From Dromiciops gliroides (taxonomy: Eukaryota; Chordata; Mammalia; Microbiotheria; Microbiotheriidae), in contig NC_057861.1 of the NCBI RefSeq assembly GCF_019393635.1, positions 303,325,468 through 303,389,467 of the forward strand: DNA of 64,000 bases. The letters are read 5' to 3'. Shown one piece after another: positions 22,660 through 34,718 of this stretch. The stretch's first letter is position 1. Each line of letters opens with the position of its first letter. Both the position numbers and the translations under genes were made by a program. The notes under the pieces are model-generated. The model saw nothing but the letters and a program-made list of their open reading frames with translations. It searched no databases and had not been told where the DNA came from.

Positions 22660-22817
22660 AGGGCAGCTAGGTGGCACAGTGGATAGAGCACCCGTCCTGG
22701 ATTCAAGAGGACCCGAGTTCAAATTTGGCCTCAGACACTTGACACCTACTGGCTGTGTGACCCTGGGCAAGTCACTTAACCCTCATTACCCCAAAAAACA
22801 AAACCAAAAACAAACAA
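22660..22817 (+). mobile_element. WSINE1-like SINE with 12-bp TSD
   Basis: AAAAAGCATGAA at 22648-22659 and 22818-22829. Confidence 0.95.
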
Positions 22818-23240
22818 AAAAAGCATGAAGTTGGAGTTAAGAAATGGAGTATCATGTGCAAAGCACAGCAAGAAAGTCAATGTTACTGGATTGTGGTGAA
22901 GTGTAAAGTATAAACCAAGTTGAAAGGTAGGAGTGGAGCAGGTTGTGAAGGGCTTAAAAACCAGGCAGGGGCTTTTCTATTTGCTCCTGATGGTAAGAAG
23001 GAGTCACTGAGATTTTCTGAGTAGGCAGTGACATGGTTAGAACTGTAATTTAGGAAGACCACTTTGACAGCTCAATAGAAAATGGTTTGTAATAGGCAGG
23101 GACTTGATGGAGGTTATTGCAAAAGTCCAAGTAAGAAGTAATAAAGGTCTGCACCAGAATCTAGGCAGTGAAAAGATCAGGGACTCGGGCAAGGAAGGAT
23201 GTGCAACAGGAAGACTTTGAAACAGCATTGTACCCTAGCC

Positions 23241-24319
23241 ACGAAGTCACTCCCTTCTTCCTCCTGGGCTAGGAGACTATCCCAGAACATGGAGGCAGAA
23301 GAGGATATGTGGATGTAGCTAGGTAGAAAGGGAGTCAGGGAGGGAACAGGGCTGAGGATAGTTTGGGAGAGCTTTCTTCATTCAGGGCCCTTCTATACCT
23401 TAACTGACTCAAGGCTGGGTCATGTGTGGGTACAGGTACCGTGTTCTACGTCAAGCATGGCCCCGATATGAATGGAACACCTTCAATAGTCCGAGGGTCT
23501 TGAGCCCCTTCCCACATGTTTTTGCATTAGTTCTTCCCCACTACATTTCAGAAAGGGGAAATGCACAGCTCTATCATCAGCCAGATGCCTAGAACTAAAA
23601 GTTCACCATCCCTTTGATATTATGGTTTGTCCAAACAATTGAAGGGGTCATTTCCCTCAAGATTCACATTACACAACTGCCCCTCCAATTAAAAACACAA
23701 AGAGGTGGCAGCTTGTTCCCAGCACACATTCCTCCCACTCACTCTGCAGTCCAAGCTGGGTCCCATTTTGTCTTCCTTTGTTTGCCTGTGTAAACGCTGC
23801 CCCCTTCTCTTTCCATTCTTTATTTCAGTCAGCATGTACTCAAATTGCTGTTTGGTAGGATCAGCAAAGGGCCCTGTAATGCAAACAATGGACTGGAGGC
23901 AGAAATTTGCATGGGAGTCAGGAGAGACTCGGAAAGGGGACAGGGACGCTGTACAGGGGAGGCTCAACCCAGCACACATCCTTATTGTCCCCCATAAAAC
24001 ATTATCTCTCTGTGTCCAAGTCTATCCACTGTCCTGGAAAATATCAAATCCATAAGAATGCCAGCAGGTTGTCCTCTGTGGGCACCTGGCAACCGACTGC
24101 CCAGAAGGTGGATTTCAAAGCTGAAATAGGGTTAGCGTCAATGCCTTCGATGGCAGATGACTTTCAGACTGCCAACCTCTGAAATGTTTTCTTCACAATC
24201 TATCTTCCAGTAACAGAAACATTTTCTTTCCTAAAACCTCTAGACTTTTGTTACAGTTCTGTTAAGTACAAAACCATCCTCATTATCTTCTCTCCCTAAA
24301 TCTACTTCCTTTCAAACTT
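23241..24319. other. Repeat-free island, function unknown
   Basis: About 1.1 kb with mixed base composition and no recognised repeat, unlike its surroundings. Opposed ORFs of 116 (plus) and 96 (minus) codons overlap and carry no domain. A conserved non-coding element is possible, but cannot be judged from one sequence. Confidence 0.4.
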
Positions 24320-24330
24320 CCTGATTAACT

Positions 24331-24480
24331 TTTTTTGGGGGGTGGGGTGGGGCAATGAGGGTTAAGTGACTTGCCCAAGATCACACCGCTAGTAAGTGTC
24401 TAGTATCTGAGACCAGATTTTAACTCAGGTTCTCTTGAATCCAGGGCCAGTGCTTTCTCCACTGCACCACCTAGCTGCCC
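24331..24480 (-). mobile_element. WSINE1-like SINE, minus, with TSD
   Basis: CCTGATTAACT at 24320-24330 and 24481-24491. Confidence 0.93.
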
Positions 24481-24494
24481 CCTGATTAACTCTT

Positions 24495-24644
24495 ATTTTT
24501 TTGGGTGAGGCAATTGGGGTTAAGTGACTTGCCTAGGGGCACACAGCTAGTAAGTGTCAAGTGTCTGAGGCTGGATTTGAATTCAGGTCCTTCTGAATCC
24601 AGGACCACTGCTCTATCCACTGTGCCACCTAGCTGCCCCCTGCC
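24495..24644 (-). mobile_element. WSINE1-like SINE, minus, adjoining the previous one
   Basis: ATTAACTCTT (24485-24494) and ATTAATTCTT (24645-24654). It entered the right-hand target duplication of the previous SINE. Confidence 0.9.
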
Positions 24645-24649
24645 ATTAA

Positions 24650-25490
24650 TTCTTGATAGCATTACCATACCACAGCTTCCCCAGGCTCACAGCCCTAGTG
24701 TCATTCTCCACTCCTCACTATTTCTCACTACCTTCAGCCCACAGATCCAATCTGTTGCTGAAGCCAATTGAGTTCATCTTTCAAACACTTTTTAAATATT
24801 CCCCCATTCTCTCTTCTGATACTGCCATCACCCTGGTGCTGGCCCATATTTCCTGAACTGCACTATTGCAATAGCCTACTACCAATCTTTCCATTCCACT
24901 CCATCCTCCATTCAACAGCTATAATGATTTTCCTAAAGCACAGATCAGACCATGTCACTCTAAATAAACTCCCTATTGCCTCCAGAACCAAATACAAACC
25001 CTTCTGTTTAGCATTTAAAACCCCTCATAACCTAGCCCCAGTCCTCCATATTTCCAGTCTTCTAATACCTTTTACCTTCCTATGTACCCTGTAATCCAGT
25101 GATACTGGCTTCTTTGCTTTTCCCTGAACAGCACACTTCATCTCTAGATTCTCAGCATTTTTCTGGATGTTCCCTATGCCTGGAATTCTCTCCCTCCTTA
25201 CTTCTGCCTCCTTACTTCCCTGGTTTTCTTCAGCTAAAATCCCACCTTCTACAGTAAACCTTTCCTAACTCCTCTTACTTCTATTGTGTGACCTCTGTGG
25301 ATGACTTCCAGTTTATCCTGTCTAAAGCTCATTTGTGCAAAGCTTTTGCATGTCATCTCCCCCATTAGATGATGAGTTCTTCCAAGCAATGACTATCTTT
25401 TGCTTTCTCTGTACCCCCAGCACTTAGCACAGTACCTGGAATATAGTAGCTATTTAATAAATGGTATTAACTGACCCACTTCTGTGCAAT
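24650..25490 (+). repeat. L2-type LINE, RT C-terminus and complete 3' tail
   Basis: Partly open frame with L2-like strings (IMIFLKHRSDHVTLNKLPIA, FCLAFKTPHNLAPVL), then 'CCATTAGATGATGAG...TAGCACAGTACCTGGAATATAG...AATAAATGG'. Several breaks. Confidence 0.75.
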
Positions 25491-25529
25491 ACTGTTTGAA
25501 AAGCACTGCTCTCTGTTTAAGAGACAAAG

Positions 25530-25690
25530 AATATCTTGTTGACTCAACTCAATTCAACTCAGTATTTATTACAGGATTTATTGGGTATACCCCACTCACT
25601 TCTTAAAACATTAAGTGCCTATTGTATACTGAAGCACTGTTGATAAAAAGATATAACGTAGCCCATGCTCTTGAGGAACTTACAATTCAG
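25530..25690 (-). repeat. L2-type LINE 3' tail, minus
   Basis: 'CATTAAGTGCCTATTGTATACTG...CCCATGCTCTTGAGGAACTTACAATTC'. Confidence 0.6.
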
Positions 25691-25737
25691 TGGGGGAAAA
25701 TATATGAGAGGGAGCAAAGTATAATGAATAGGAGAAA

Positions 25738-26560
25738 CAATATGGCATAGTGGATGGGAAATTGGACTTTGAGACAAGAAGATCAGGACTCAAAGAGATC
25801 ATAAAAAAGGGAAAAGGACCCACACGTACAAATATATTTATAGCTGCTCTTTTTGTGGTGGCAAGGAATTGGAAATTAAGGGGATGCCCATCAATTGGGG
25901 AATGGCTGAACAAGTCATGGTATAGGCATGTAATGGAATACTATTGTGGTGTAAGAAATGATGAGCAAGAGGAGTTCAGAGAAACCTGGAAGGACTTAAA
26001 TGAACTGATGCTGAGTGAAGTGAACAGAACCAGGAGAACATTGTACACAGTATCAACAACATTGTGTGTTGATCAACTGTGATGGACTTGACTCTTCTCA
26101 GCAATACAATGATCCAAGATAGTTCCAAAGGACTCATGATGGAAAATGTTCTCCAAATCCAGAATAAAAAGAACTATGGAATCTAGATGCAGATTGAACC
26201 ATACTATCTCTATTTTTTTTTGTTTTTCTCTTTTGAGGTTTTTCCTTATTGCTCTTATTCTTCTTGCACAGCATGACTAATGCAGAAATACGTTTAATGT
26301 GATGGTATATATATGCCCTGTATCGAATTGCTAGCTGTCTTGGGGAGGGGGGAGGGAGGGGAAAAAATTTGAAACTAGAAATCTTATAAAAACAAATGTT
26401 GCAAACTATCTCTACATGTACCTGGAAAATAATAAAATACTTTTATGGAAGAAAAAAAAAGAAGATCAGGGTTCAAATTCTACCTCAAACACTTGTGTGA
26501 CTTTGGGCAAGTCACTCCAACTATCTATGCCTCAGTTTCTATGAGCTGGTGAAACTCATT
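25738..26560 (+). repeat. MIR-type SINE split by an L1
   Basis: Head at 25738-25787 ('GGCATAGTGGATGGG...'), core at 26471-26560 ('GTTCAAATTCTACCTC...GTGACTTTGGGCAAGTCAC'). Confidence 0.7.
25788..26458 (+). mobile_element. L1, 5'-truncated, with 12-bp TSD and open ORF2 C-terminus
   Basis: AAGAAGATCAGG at 25776-25787 and 26459-26470. The frame includes TNIFIAALFVVARNWKLRG and CPSIGEWLNKSW, matching the L1 ORF2 C-terminal region, and stops at 26082. The 3' UTR has the purine tract and an AATAAA-like end. Younger-looking than the other L1 fragments. Confidence 0.88.
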
Positions 26561-27020
26561 TTGATGGGTTTATCCCCAGTGTCCAGGATGCTCCTATTCT
26601 AAGGTTTAACTTACCGGGAGTCTCCCCTGTCCTAGATGCCAGTAAAGACTCCATGGCACAGTTGGAGTTAAATTTCCTGGCTCCCTGCCCTTCATTCCTC
26701 ACTCCTTATTAGACGCTTTAGAGAAGAGCCTCATTTCAGTTATCTAGACTCTCCTACAACCTTGACACTTCAATGACAGGCCATATGCTGCTAGAATCCT
26801 ATCAGCTCTTTGTCTAGACATTCTATACAATTTTTAATCCCGAATGGCTCTGGGACCTGGATGGGAATGAGCACCCAGCTCATATCTAAACCACCAGGCT
26901 GGCATGGAGCTAGAAGCAATGGAGACTGCATCCCTAGGCTGTTACTGACTGGCATCTGTTCTCCCATACCTGCCATCCCTGAGTGGCAGTGTCCTTCTTC
27001 AATAACGCCTTCCTCAGGTG
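26561..27020. other. Unassigned sequence
   Basis: Opposed ORFs at 26791-27096 and 26810-27052 have no domain. Confidence 0.45.
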
Positions 27021-27024
27021 GTGC

Positions 27025-27262
27025 CCTAGAACATAGAGTGCCAGACCTGTAGTCAGGAAGACTCATCTTCCTGAGTTCAAATCTGGTCTCAGACACTTAC
27101 TAGGTGGGTGATCCTGGGCAAGTCACTTCACCCTGTTTGCCCCAGTTTCCTCATCTGTAGAATGAAGAAATGGCAAACCACTCCAGTGTCTTTGCAAAGA
27201 AAACGCCAAATGGGGTCATGAAGAGTCAGACATGAGTGAAATGACTAAACAACAACAAAGAC
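27025..27262 (+). mobile_element. MAR1-like long SINE
   Basis: 'TAGAGTGCCAGACCTG...ATGACTAAACAACAACAAAG'. Confidence 0.88.
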
Positions 27263-27264
27263 CT

Positions 27265-27555
27265 TTTTGTGCTATAGTCTCCTCATCTGCAAAATGGGTG
27301 GGTTTAGATTCAAAGGCTTATAGGGTCCTCCTTCCTCCCCTGTCTAGTCCTAAATCTATGATTCTATGAAGGCATACAAACAACAATAGTCCAATGTGGA
27401 GTGAGCAAGGAAGAAGTTTCTGAAAAATTTGGGAAGGGAGAAGTCACATGACCACCCACTTAGAGCTGGAAGGGAACTTAGACATTAGCTAGCCCTACCC
27501 TCCCTTTTTATAGCCAAAGAAACTGAGGCCAAGATGACTTGTCTAGGATTAGTAT
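27265..27555. repeat. MIR relics (plus 27265-27370; minus 27445-27555)
   Basis: Plus: 'CTCCTCATCTGCAAAATGGG...CTAAATCTATGATTCTATG'. Minus: 'TAGAGCTGGAAGGGAAC...AAGAAACTGAGGCC'. Confidence 0.6.
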
Positions 27556-29005
27556 GTCATTCCTTCCCTGTGGTAGACTCCTCTGGGCCAGGAGCCACTG
27601 GGGACAGAGCTCAAAGCTGACAAGGCTCCTGGCACCCACCTCTTACTGATCAATACTGAAAGCTGTGGAGGAGTGGTAAGAGTGGATGTTGAGAAAGTCT
27701 TTTTCTACCTCTTGGAAAATAGCCAGTTATATAAATCCCCCCTCCCCCGCTGCCCCCGCATTGAGCCACCTGTCATGGGAACCAAACACTTTTCTACATG
27801 AGTACTTCTTCAAGATGGGATCAGTAGCCCTCCCTCCTCTGCCCTCCAATAAGACCGCAGAGACCATCTCTATGTAGGTTCATGACTGCCCATGGCAAGG
27901 AGAATTAAGTGAGTTGTTCTACTGCTTATTCAGAGGGGACCATTTGAATGCTTTAACAGCACAGAACTATGGGGGACTAGCTGACTATGTGGCTATACTA
28001 TAGCCCTGGAAAATTGCATTCTTTTGAAGCTACTTTGAATTTTAAAAGGAAAAATTGTCAGTGACTGAAAGCAGAAAATCTTGATCTTATTTAATCCATA
28101 AATAGTCATCAGGCAGAGAGTCCTAGTCATACCTCTGCTTAGAATATATAGCAAACTCCTATATCTAATAATTGAGCCAGTGAATTATGTGCTTATAGGA
28201 GATAGCATAATTTTAACAAATGGGTAAGGGTTTTTCCCCTAAATATTAGTAAAGAGTACATTTTATATAGAAAGGTAAATATAATTATATATATATTGCT
28301 TTTTAAAAACTTAATGTTAATCCATAGGCAAATAAAAATGGAAACAAAAACCCCTCCTAACATATTTGTACATGTGAAGCACAACTTACTGAATGATATC
28401 AGAATTGGTAATTTCTTCCATCCATTCAAAATCCTTTTATTAAGTGCCTCTTCTATGAAATCTAATGTCAATACACATGGGAGAAACAAAAAAGATGAAA
28501 AATGCATATTGACCAGAATATGACATGCAGTTGGCTAGGTAACCCATTGAGTTAGGTTATTAGTGCATATAACTTGAACAGGCACTGCAGATGAACAGTG
28601 AGCTAAGTCTGGAATTGAGAAGAGGTGAGTGAGTTGGTTGGATCATATTTTGGAAACTGAGCTATACCTTCAATGATCTCAGCTCATCTTTGCCACCAAA
28701 GCTCCTTTTACAGATATCAATATTCTCTCAGTGATGATAGATGGTTATAAATATTGAAACGCTGTTATTTTAAGTGATTTGAAATTTCAGAATATGTAAA
28801 GGGTGACAGAAAAGCACACAGTGGAGTATAAGCAGACTGCAACTTATTAACAACAATGAAAACACATTAAAGAGAAGACCAAGGATGTAGTTGACTCAAA
28901 AAAAGGAGATGGGTCAATCATATATTGAGAGTGAATAATAAGAGATGGAAACACCTAGTGTTGTATTATCTTAATGAAATTTTAAAGGATATATAAGGAA
29001 GTGTA
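27556..29005. other. Unassigned intergenic sequence
   Basis: AT-rich, especially 28200-28450. ORFs of up to 104 codons show no domain. Confidence 0.5.
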
Positions 29006-29258
29006 GGGCAGCTAGGTGATACAGTAGATAGAGTGCTGGGCCTGAAGTCAGAAAGACCTGAGTTCAAATGTGGCCTCAGACACTTACTAGCTGCCTGGTC
29101 CTGGGCAAGTCACTTAACCCTGTTTGCCTTAGTTTCCTCATCTGTAAAATGAGCCGAAGAAGGAAATGCAAAACCACTCCAGTATCTCTGCCAAGAAAAC
29201 CCCAAATAGGGGATCATGAAGGGTCAGACATGACCAAAATGACACAGTAACAACAAAG
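29006..29258 (+). mobile_element. MAR1-like long SINE
   Basis: GGGCAGCTAGGTGATAC to ACAGTAACAACAAAG. Confidence 0.9.
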
Positions 29259-29345
29259 AAAGTGTCCAGAGCATTGTGCTGGTCTGCTATGGTGGATTTG
29301 TAGATGAGCATAAACAATAATGGCATAAGATAAGAAAGTATAGAT

Positions 29346-29471
29346 GGGGGTAAAGCACTGGCCCTGGATTCAGGAAGATCTGACTTCAAATTCGACCTCA
29401 GATACTTGACACTTACTAGCTGTGTGACCCTGGGCAAGTCACTTAACCCTCATTGCCCCACAAAAAAAAAG
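29346..29471 (+). mobile_element. WSINE1-like SINE, 5'-truncated
   Basis: Begins at 'TAAAGCACTGGCC' without the tRNA-like head; tail A9. Confidence 0.88.
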
Positions 29472-29757
29472 GTAGTGTAGCTGGGTCACCATCTACTCTT
29501 TTGAGAGGATACACATTGATGAGATTATGGATTTCTCAATTGTTGAAATAGGCTCAGAGGTCTGTGATTGGTGCTGGGGGAGCTGAAAAGAAAATTCCCT
29601 ACCCTCATAGAGATTATAATATTGAAGGGAAATAGGACATTTATTCAAATAGTAGCTATATAATAATTTTATAATAATAGAGCTGAATAGAATACGATAA
29701 AAGTGGTGTAAGGTACTATGTAAATTCTGAGGCAATCAAGTGAATTTCTAATGGGGA

Positions 29758-30330
29758 GAATTAATCCATAAGCATTTATTAAACTCCTATTGTGTGCCAG
29801 GCATTGTGGTTCCAGGGAATAGAAATACAAAGAACAAAAGAATCCCTATTCACAAAGACTTTATGTTTCAACAAGAAAGACAAGTACATATATAGAGTCA
29901 ATATAATGAAAATAAATACAAGGCAGTTAGGAAAGACAGTAGCAGGTAGTGAGATCAAGAAAGTGTTCCTGTAGAAGGTGGTAAACTATGCACTGAAGGA
30001 AGAGAGGGATTCTAGAAGACAGAAGAAATAAAAAAGATTATTCCAGACATGAGAGACAGTCAGTGCAAAGGCATGCCATGAGAGGAACAGAGATAAGGTC
30101 AGTTTCATTGGATTGCAGAATACAGAAAGTGGAATTACATACCAAGAGGCTGGAAAGCCATATTGCAGTCTGGTTATAAAGAGCTTTAAAAAGCTAAATA
30201 GAGTAAACGATAGACAGTAAAGAGCAGGATGGGGGAGCCAAAGCAGCCTCTTTTGAAGTAAAGAAAACAGCTGACAAGGCAATAAGAGAGAAGGGATTGG
30301 CGGACATGGACAAGGAAGGTTATAGTGACT
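29758..30330 (-). repeat. L2-type LINE 3' region, minus
   Basis: 'CATAAGCATTTATTAAACTCC...GTGCCAGGCATTG...CCTGTAGAAGGTGGTAAACTATGCACTG...AGAGCTTTAAAAAGC'. Confidence 0.7.
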
Positions 30331-31032
30331 GCCCTTGGCTGCTATTTTTTTAAGACAGTGATTCCCATTTTACTGAAGAAGGAGCTAAGGGAAAGAGACG
30401 TTATATCCATAACCCATGGTAGATCGGGAAATATTTCTGGCTCCAGGAAAAGATGAACCCTCTGTTTCTTGCCTATACTATTGATCAGAAGCTGTCTCAG
30501 GGGTCTGAGTTCTCAGTAATACCGAGGGGGGAGCCACAACTTGGACTCCTGCTGTCAGAACCAATATCTGCAGCCTGACAAGTACAGGCTGACTGAATTT
30601 AGGAGCACACACATCACTCTATGTCCTCTTTTCTTTTGTTTTATTTTAATTCCTCCAGGGAGTGAAGATAGATAACCTTTCAATAATCCAAAATTCCAAT
30701 AAAAAAAATACTCTTTTAGAAGTACAGTGTTTGAGAAGGTTTTCGAATGAAGTAGACTTTAAAGATTTGGATTATTACCCCATCTCCTTGTTTGCCTTGG
30801 AGGTATTGAGGGAAGTAGTATTAATGGAATGAAAGGTCACCAGGACATGAGGGTTGTTTTTAGCTAAATATATTTGACATCTTAGATTCCCAAGTGATAC
30901 CTTACATATTAAAGAATTGATAACATTTTAGAGTAGGTACAATTAAAATTTAACATGGGGGGAAAAGGAGATTCCAAAAGAATATAGATCAGTATATCAG
31001 CACTTAGAAACTAATCAGCAAATATGGCATGA

Positions 31033-31034
<2 letters not shown>
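30331..31034. other. Unassigned intergenic sequence
   Basis: Nothing recognised. Confidence 0.5.

Positions 31035-31128
<94 letters not shown>
31035..31128. repeat. (CT)n(CA)n compound microsatellite
   Basis: CT run to 31082, then CA run to 31126. Confidence 0.98.
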
Positions 31129-31129
<1 letters not shown>

Positions 31130-31951
31130 GCTTTTTCACTTTTGCTCATTTTGCCTCGTTTTCTTTCTCTCCTCTCTCTGTGCGTTATAAGCTCTATTTT
31201 TGTGCGTCTTTCTCTTCTCTTGATTTTTCCCCTTTATTCTCTCAATTCTTCCACTTACTGTCCTCATACTTGAAGGGCTGACGATAGTTCAGCTAACTTT
31301 CTCTCCTCTCCTCGCTAGCTCAAAAACTCTGAACGTTTTTGTCTTTTGAATGATACTCCAGTATAATTCTCTTTATCATCTCTAATTTATGTCTTCTTCC
31401 TTTTACTTGCCTTTTCCATCTCAGTACTTTTCCTAGGAGACATTCATCAAGAAGACTATTCTTTATTCCTTGTACAGGAAATAAAGTTGCAACTGAACAG
31501 TCTACAAAAAGGCCAGTGGGGGCTTGACCGTAGCACTTGATGAGACCAGTTTTTTTTGTAGGCCATCCTCAGATGTGCGGGGCCAAAGGAGACCTCAGTG
31601 ATCAAGCCTGTGCCTGACCAAGGCAAGTTTTATTCTATGATGGCTCCTGAGTTTGAGGATGGGATTAGGATGGATTTGGATATTTCTGACCATGATGGAA
31701 CAGAGCTGCTTCCCAGGGATCTAGCAATGTCAAGATGTTGTGAGCCTCCACCAAAAGCCACTAACAAAGGACTCAGCCTGCTAAGTGGAATCACACCTGA
31801 CTTCCCCCTTAAGGGTGGGGAGTGACAAAAATAGAATACTATTGGGCTTTCTGGATTCCGTGGTCTTCAGACTCCAAATATAGACTTTTCCCACTATAAT
31901 TCCAAGTATGGTAGACATGACCTTCCAGGAAACAAAAAAGAATCAAAGATG
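31129..31951. other. Unassigned sequence
   Basis: Pyrimidine-rich to about 31460. A 75-codon ORF at 31598-31825 has no domain. Confidence 0.45.
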
Positions 31952-31984
31952 TAGGAATTCTAAAATGAGGCTTGTATGCCTTTT

Positions 31985-32127
31985 TTTATTTTAATGGGGC
32001 AATGGGGTTAAGTGACTTGCCCAGGGTCACACAGCTAGTAAGTGTCAAGTGTCTGAAGCCGGATTTGAATTCAGGAACTCCTGAATCCAGGGCCGGTGCT
32101 TTATCCACTGTGCCACCTAGCTGCCCC
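31985..32127 (-). mobile_element. WSINE1-like SINE, minus, with 33-bp TSD
   Basis: The sequence at 31952-31984 is repeated exactly at 32128-32160 (starts TAGGAATTC, ends ATGCCTTTT). The SINE strand reads AAAAGGCAT at the nick site, consistent with L1 endonuclease. Confidence 0.95.
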
Positions 32128-32160
32128 TAGGAATTCTAAAATGAGGCTTGTATGCCTTTT

Positions 32161-32898
32161 AACACATGGTATTATCCTAAAAACAAAACAAGATAATAGT
32201 GGAAAAACTATCTTTATGCTCTTAACCCACGTTATGCTCTTGATGCATTTTGAGAACATTCTATAAACCTTGTTGCCATGTCAGGTTTTAAAGCCTGCCT
32301 TTTTTGAAAGGTTTGCCCTAAGCCTTTTTGAATTTCTTAATTTATGATTATGACCCAGCTCTAGATTTTCCTCTATTCTATTCATTTTTTTAAACAGGCA
32401 ATCCCTTGCATGGATCTCTGTAGTGCTGCCATCTTGTGGTCCTTGAACTTATATACCTCAAGGTTTGGGGGTTTTGTTTCCCCCGCCCCCAGTGGATCAA
32501 ATGAAAATATTTTGCTGTTTCAAAACTAAGGAGAGAAGATGCTGATTTCCCCCACCACAGAAGATAGTGAATATGGTATCTTTTAACCTAAATCCATGGC
32601 AAAGTCCAAGATTCCTAGGGTTGGAAATTACTTCAGAGGGCATTTTTGGGTTTGTAATAACTTCCTTTCCTCCAAATGAGGCAAACAACGCCCTCCCCTG
32701 CTTTGGCTCCTATCTCTTCCTCTGTACTCTCTCTGTCTCTGTGTCTTCTTCTTTTCTTCCTGCTATGCTTCCTCCCTGTTTAGTTCTAAAATCATGGGTT
32801 ATTGCCAACCCATCCCCATAACAGGAATTCCCTCTACAACATCTCTGACAAGTAGGCATCAAGTTACAAGGAACTTAAACTTCCTTCAGAGAATATTC
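32161..32898. other. Unassigned sequence
   Basis: Nothing recognised. Confidence 0.5.
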
Positions 32899-32911
32899 AT
32901 TCCATTTTTTT

Positions 32912-33052
32912 TGTCTGGGCAATTAGGGCTAAGTGACTTGCCCAGGGTCACACAGCTGGTAAGTGTCAAGTGTCTGAGGCCGGCTTTGAACTCAGGTCCT
33001 CCTGAATCCAGGGCCAGCGCTTTATCCCCTGCACCACCTAGTTGCCCCCTTA
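32912..33052 (-). mobile_element. WSINE1-like SINE, minus, with 13-bp TSD
   Basis: ATTCCATTTTTTT at 32899-32911 and 33053-33065. Confidence 0.94.
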
Positions 33053-33429
33053 ATTCCATTTTTTTGATGGCTCTGATTGTTAGAGCCATCTATTTCTTAA
33101 GTGGAGCTGAAATTTGTCTAGTTTTGCCCTCTGGGAACCAGTGGCATAAATTGAATCCCTCTTTCAAATACAAACTATTTGAGAACAATCTTCTCACTAT
33201 TTCCCCACTCCCCATACAACTTCACACCCTTGTCCCTCATAGGGCTTTTCGTCTCTAGGCTCAATATCCTTTGTCGTCTTTGGCAGGTTTAATTTTCTCC
33301 CCATCCTAGTCATTCTTTTCTAGATGAGAGAAGATTGGAAATTGTTCTTTTAATAGGTCCTTTGACAGTTTTGAGAAGGGAAAAATTCAAAACATTGAAG
33401 ATATAGGGAAGCTGAAAAGCATCCTGAGG

Positions 33430-33930
33430 GAAAAAGAAGAGATGGCAAATACAGGCAAGTCAAACTACAGACACCTCAATCACCACCTACCTCCCTTCAG
33501 ACCCTGATGGGGACAGCCCAGGACCCTAAACCCAAGAAATACAGGGAAACTCAAAAGCCCTGGGAATTGCTATATCCCCCAAACTATTTTCCAGCTTCCA
33601 GTCCAGTGCCCATGGGCATCATCCAGGGAAGCAACCCTTGTGGAGGTGTGGACTGGCAACTGGCTCCTCAGCAGCCACAACTGGCTGAAGACAGAGAACA
33701 AAGTTCTCACCAGCAAAGTCCTTAGCACTGTCAAATGTTCCAACATCTGAAATGGATGTGGTTTTATCAGTGGGAATAACAGTAAAGAAGAGGCATAACC
33801 ATGCGTCTTGCCAAGGCACTCTAAGGACCACGGGGCCTTTCTGCCTAACTTGAAGTTAAACTTCCTCTTATAATGTGTTGTCTCCTCTGTTGGAGAGAGA
33901 TTTATAATGTTCATACTAATCGATATGATG
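33430..33930 (+). repeat. Unnamed dispersed repeat family, copy B
   Basis: Aligns in order with copy A (4.2 kb): 'GACCCTAAACCCAAGAA', 'CATCATCCAGGGAAGCAACCC', 'AAAGTTCTCACCAGCAAAG', 'ATGTGTTGTCTCC'. Its ORFs (to 114 codons) have no domain. Confidence 0.6.
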
Positions 33931-34429
33931 TGTGTAATGATACTAACTACTTGGATTTGCTGGAGCTACCATATTTTCTGGGAGACTTGGATTCCAAAAC
34001 TGAAGTGATCAATCAGATCTCCTGACATGCTGGAAACTCTCTAACTTTTAATCACCAAGTGAACTCAACTAGGTACCCTGCTCCTGTTCCTGCCTCACTA
34101 CATTGCTTCTGTACAGTGCTGTGGCCTAACAATCTTAGCGACCTGGAGACTGATCACAGGAGACTCATCACCTGTATTGTGATTGGTGGACTTCGAGGCT
34201 GCCTACACAAAACCCAAGAATTCCAGATTTGTGGTTTCCACATTTAAAAACCCAATCTCCACCAGGAACGAGCAAACCCCTCTTCTCAGGAAGGAGGACT
34301 TCTCTTGAAAGCTGTTTTCCTCACTTAGAATTTAAATCATTGCTTGTTTGATTCTTGACACCTGTCTCTAGCCCACTCTGTTCAGCTCTGGCCATACATA
34401 GGTTAGAGGCCAGCCTTGTCTGGTTGACA
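33931..34429. other. Unassigned sequence
   Basis: Nothing recognised. Confidence 0.45.
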
Positions 34430-34551
34430 CCTCTTATTAGCATGTGAGCTCCTCGAGAGCAGGGATTGACTTATTTTTCTATTTCCATCTTCTGTACTTA
34501 CCATGGCACCTGGAAAACAATAAATGACTAACATTTTTTACACTCATTAAT
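34430..34551 (+). repeat. L2-type LINE 3' tail
   Basis: 'GTGAGCTCCTCGAGAGCAGGG...ATGGCACCTGGAAAACAATAAATG'. Confidence 0.65.
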
Positions 34552-34564
34552 TGAGTTATATTGA

Positions 34565-34705
34565 GTTTTTTTTTACAGGGCAATGAGGGTTAAGTGACTT
34601 GCCCACGGTCACACAGCTAGTGTCAAGTGTCTGAGACTGGATTTGAACTCAGGTCTTCCAGAATCCAGGGTCAGTGCTTTATCCATTGCACCACCTAGCT
34701 GCCCC
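34565..34705 (-). mobile_element. WSINE1-like SINE, minus, with 13-bp TSD
   Basis: TGAGTTATATTGA at 34552-34564 and 34706-34718. Confidence 0.95.
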
Positions 34706-34718
34706 TGAGTTATATTGA

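Larger units (their letters stand above)
22205..23240 (-). repeat. L2-type LINE, RT C-terminus to 3' UTR
   Basis: 'CTCTTGCAGAAGATGAGGTTTGAAGTG...TTGTGAAGGGCTTAAAAACC...GACATGGTTAGAACTG...GGTTATTGCAAAAGTCCAAG', the complement of the L2 RT end. Two SINEs interrupt it. Confidence 0.7.

Noticed and set aside
23689..24055. Opposed ORFs of 96 and 116 codons
   Set aside because: They overlap on opposite strands without any recognisable domain.
25750..26082. 110-codon ORF as a host gene
   Set aside because: It is the L1 ORF2 C-terminus, bounded by a target duplication.
32794..33258. 154-codon ORF
   Set aside because: Its middle is translated from an antisense SINE.
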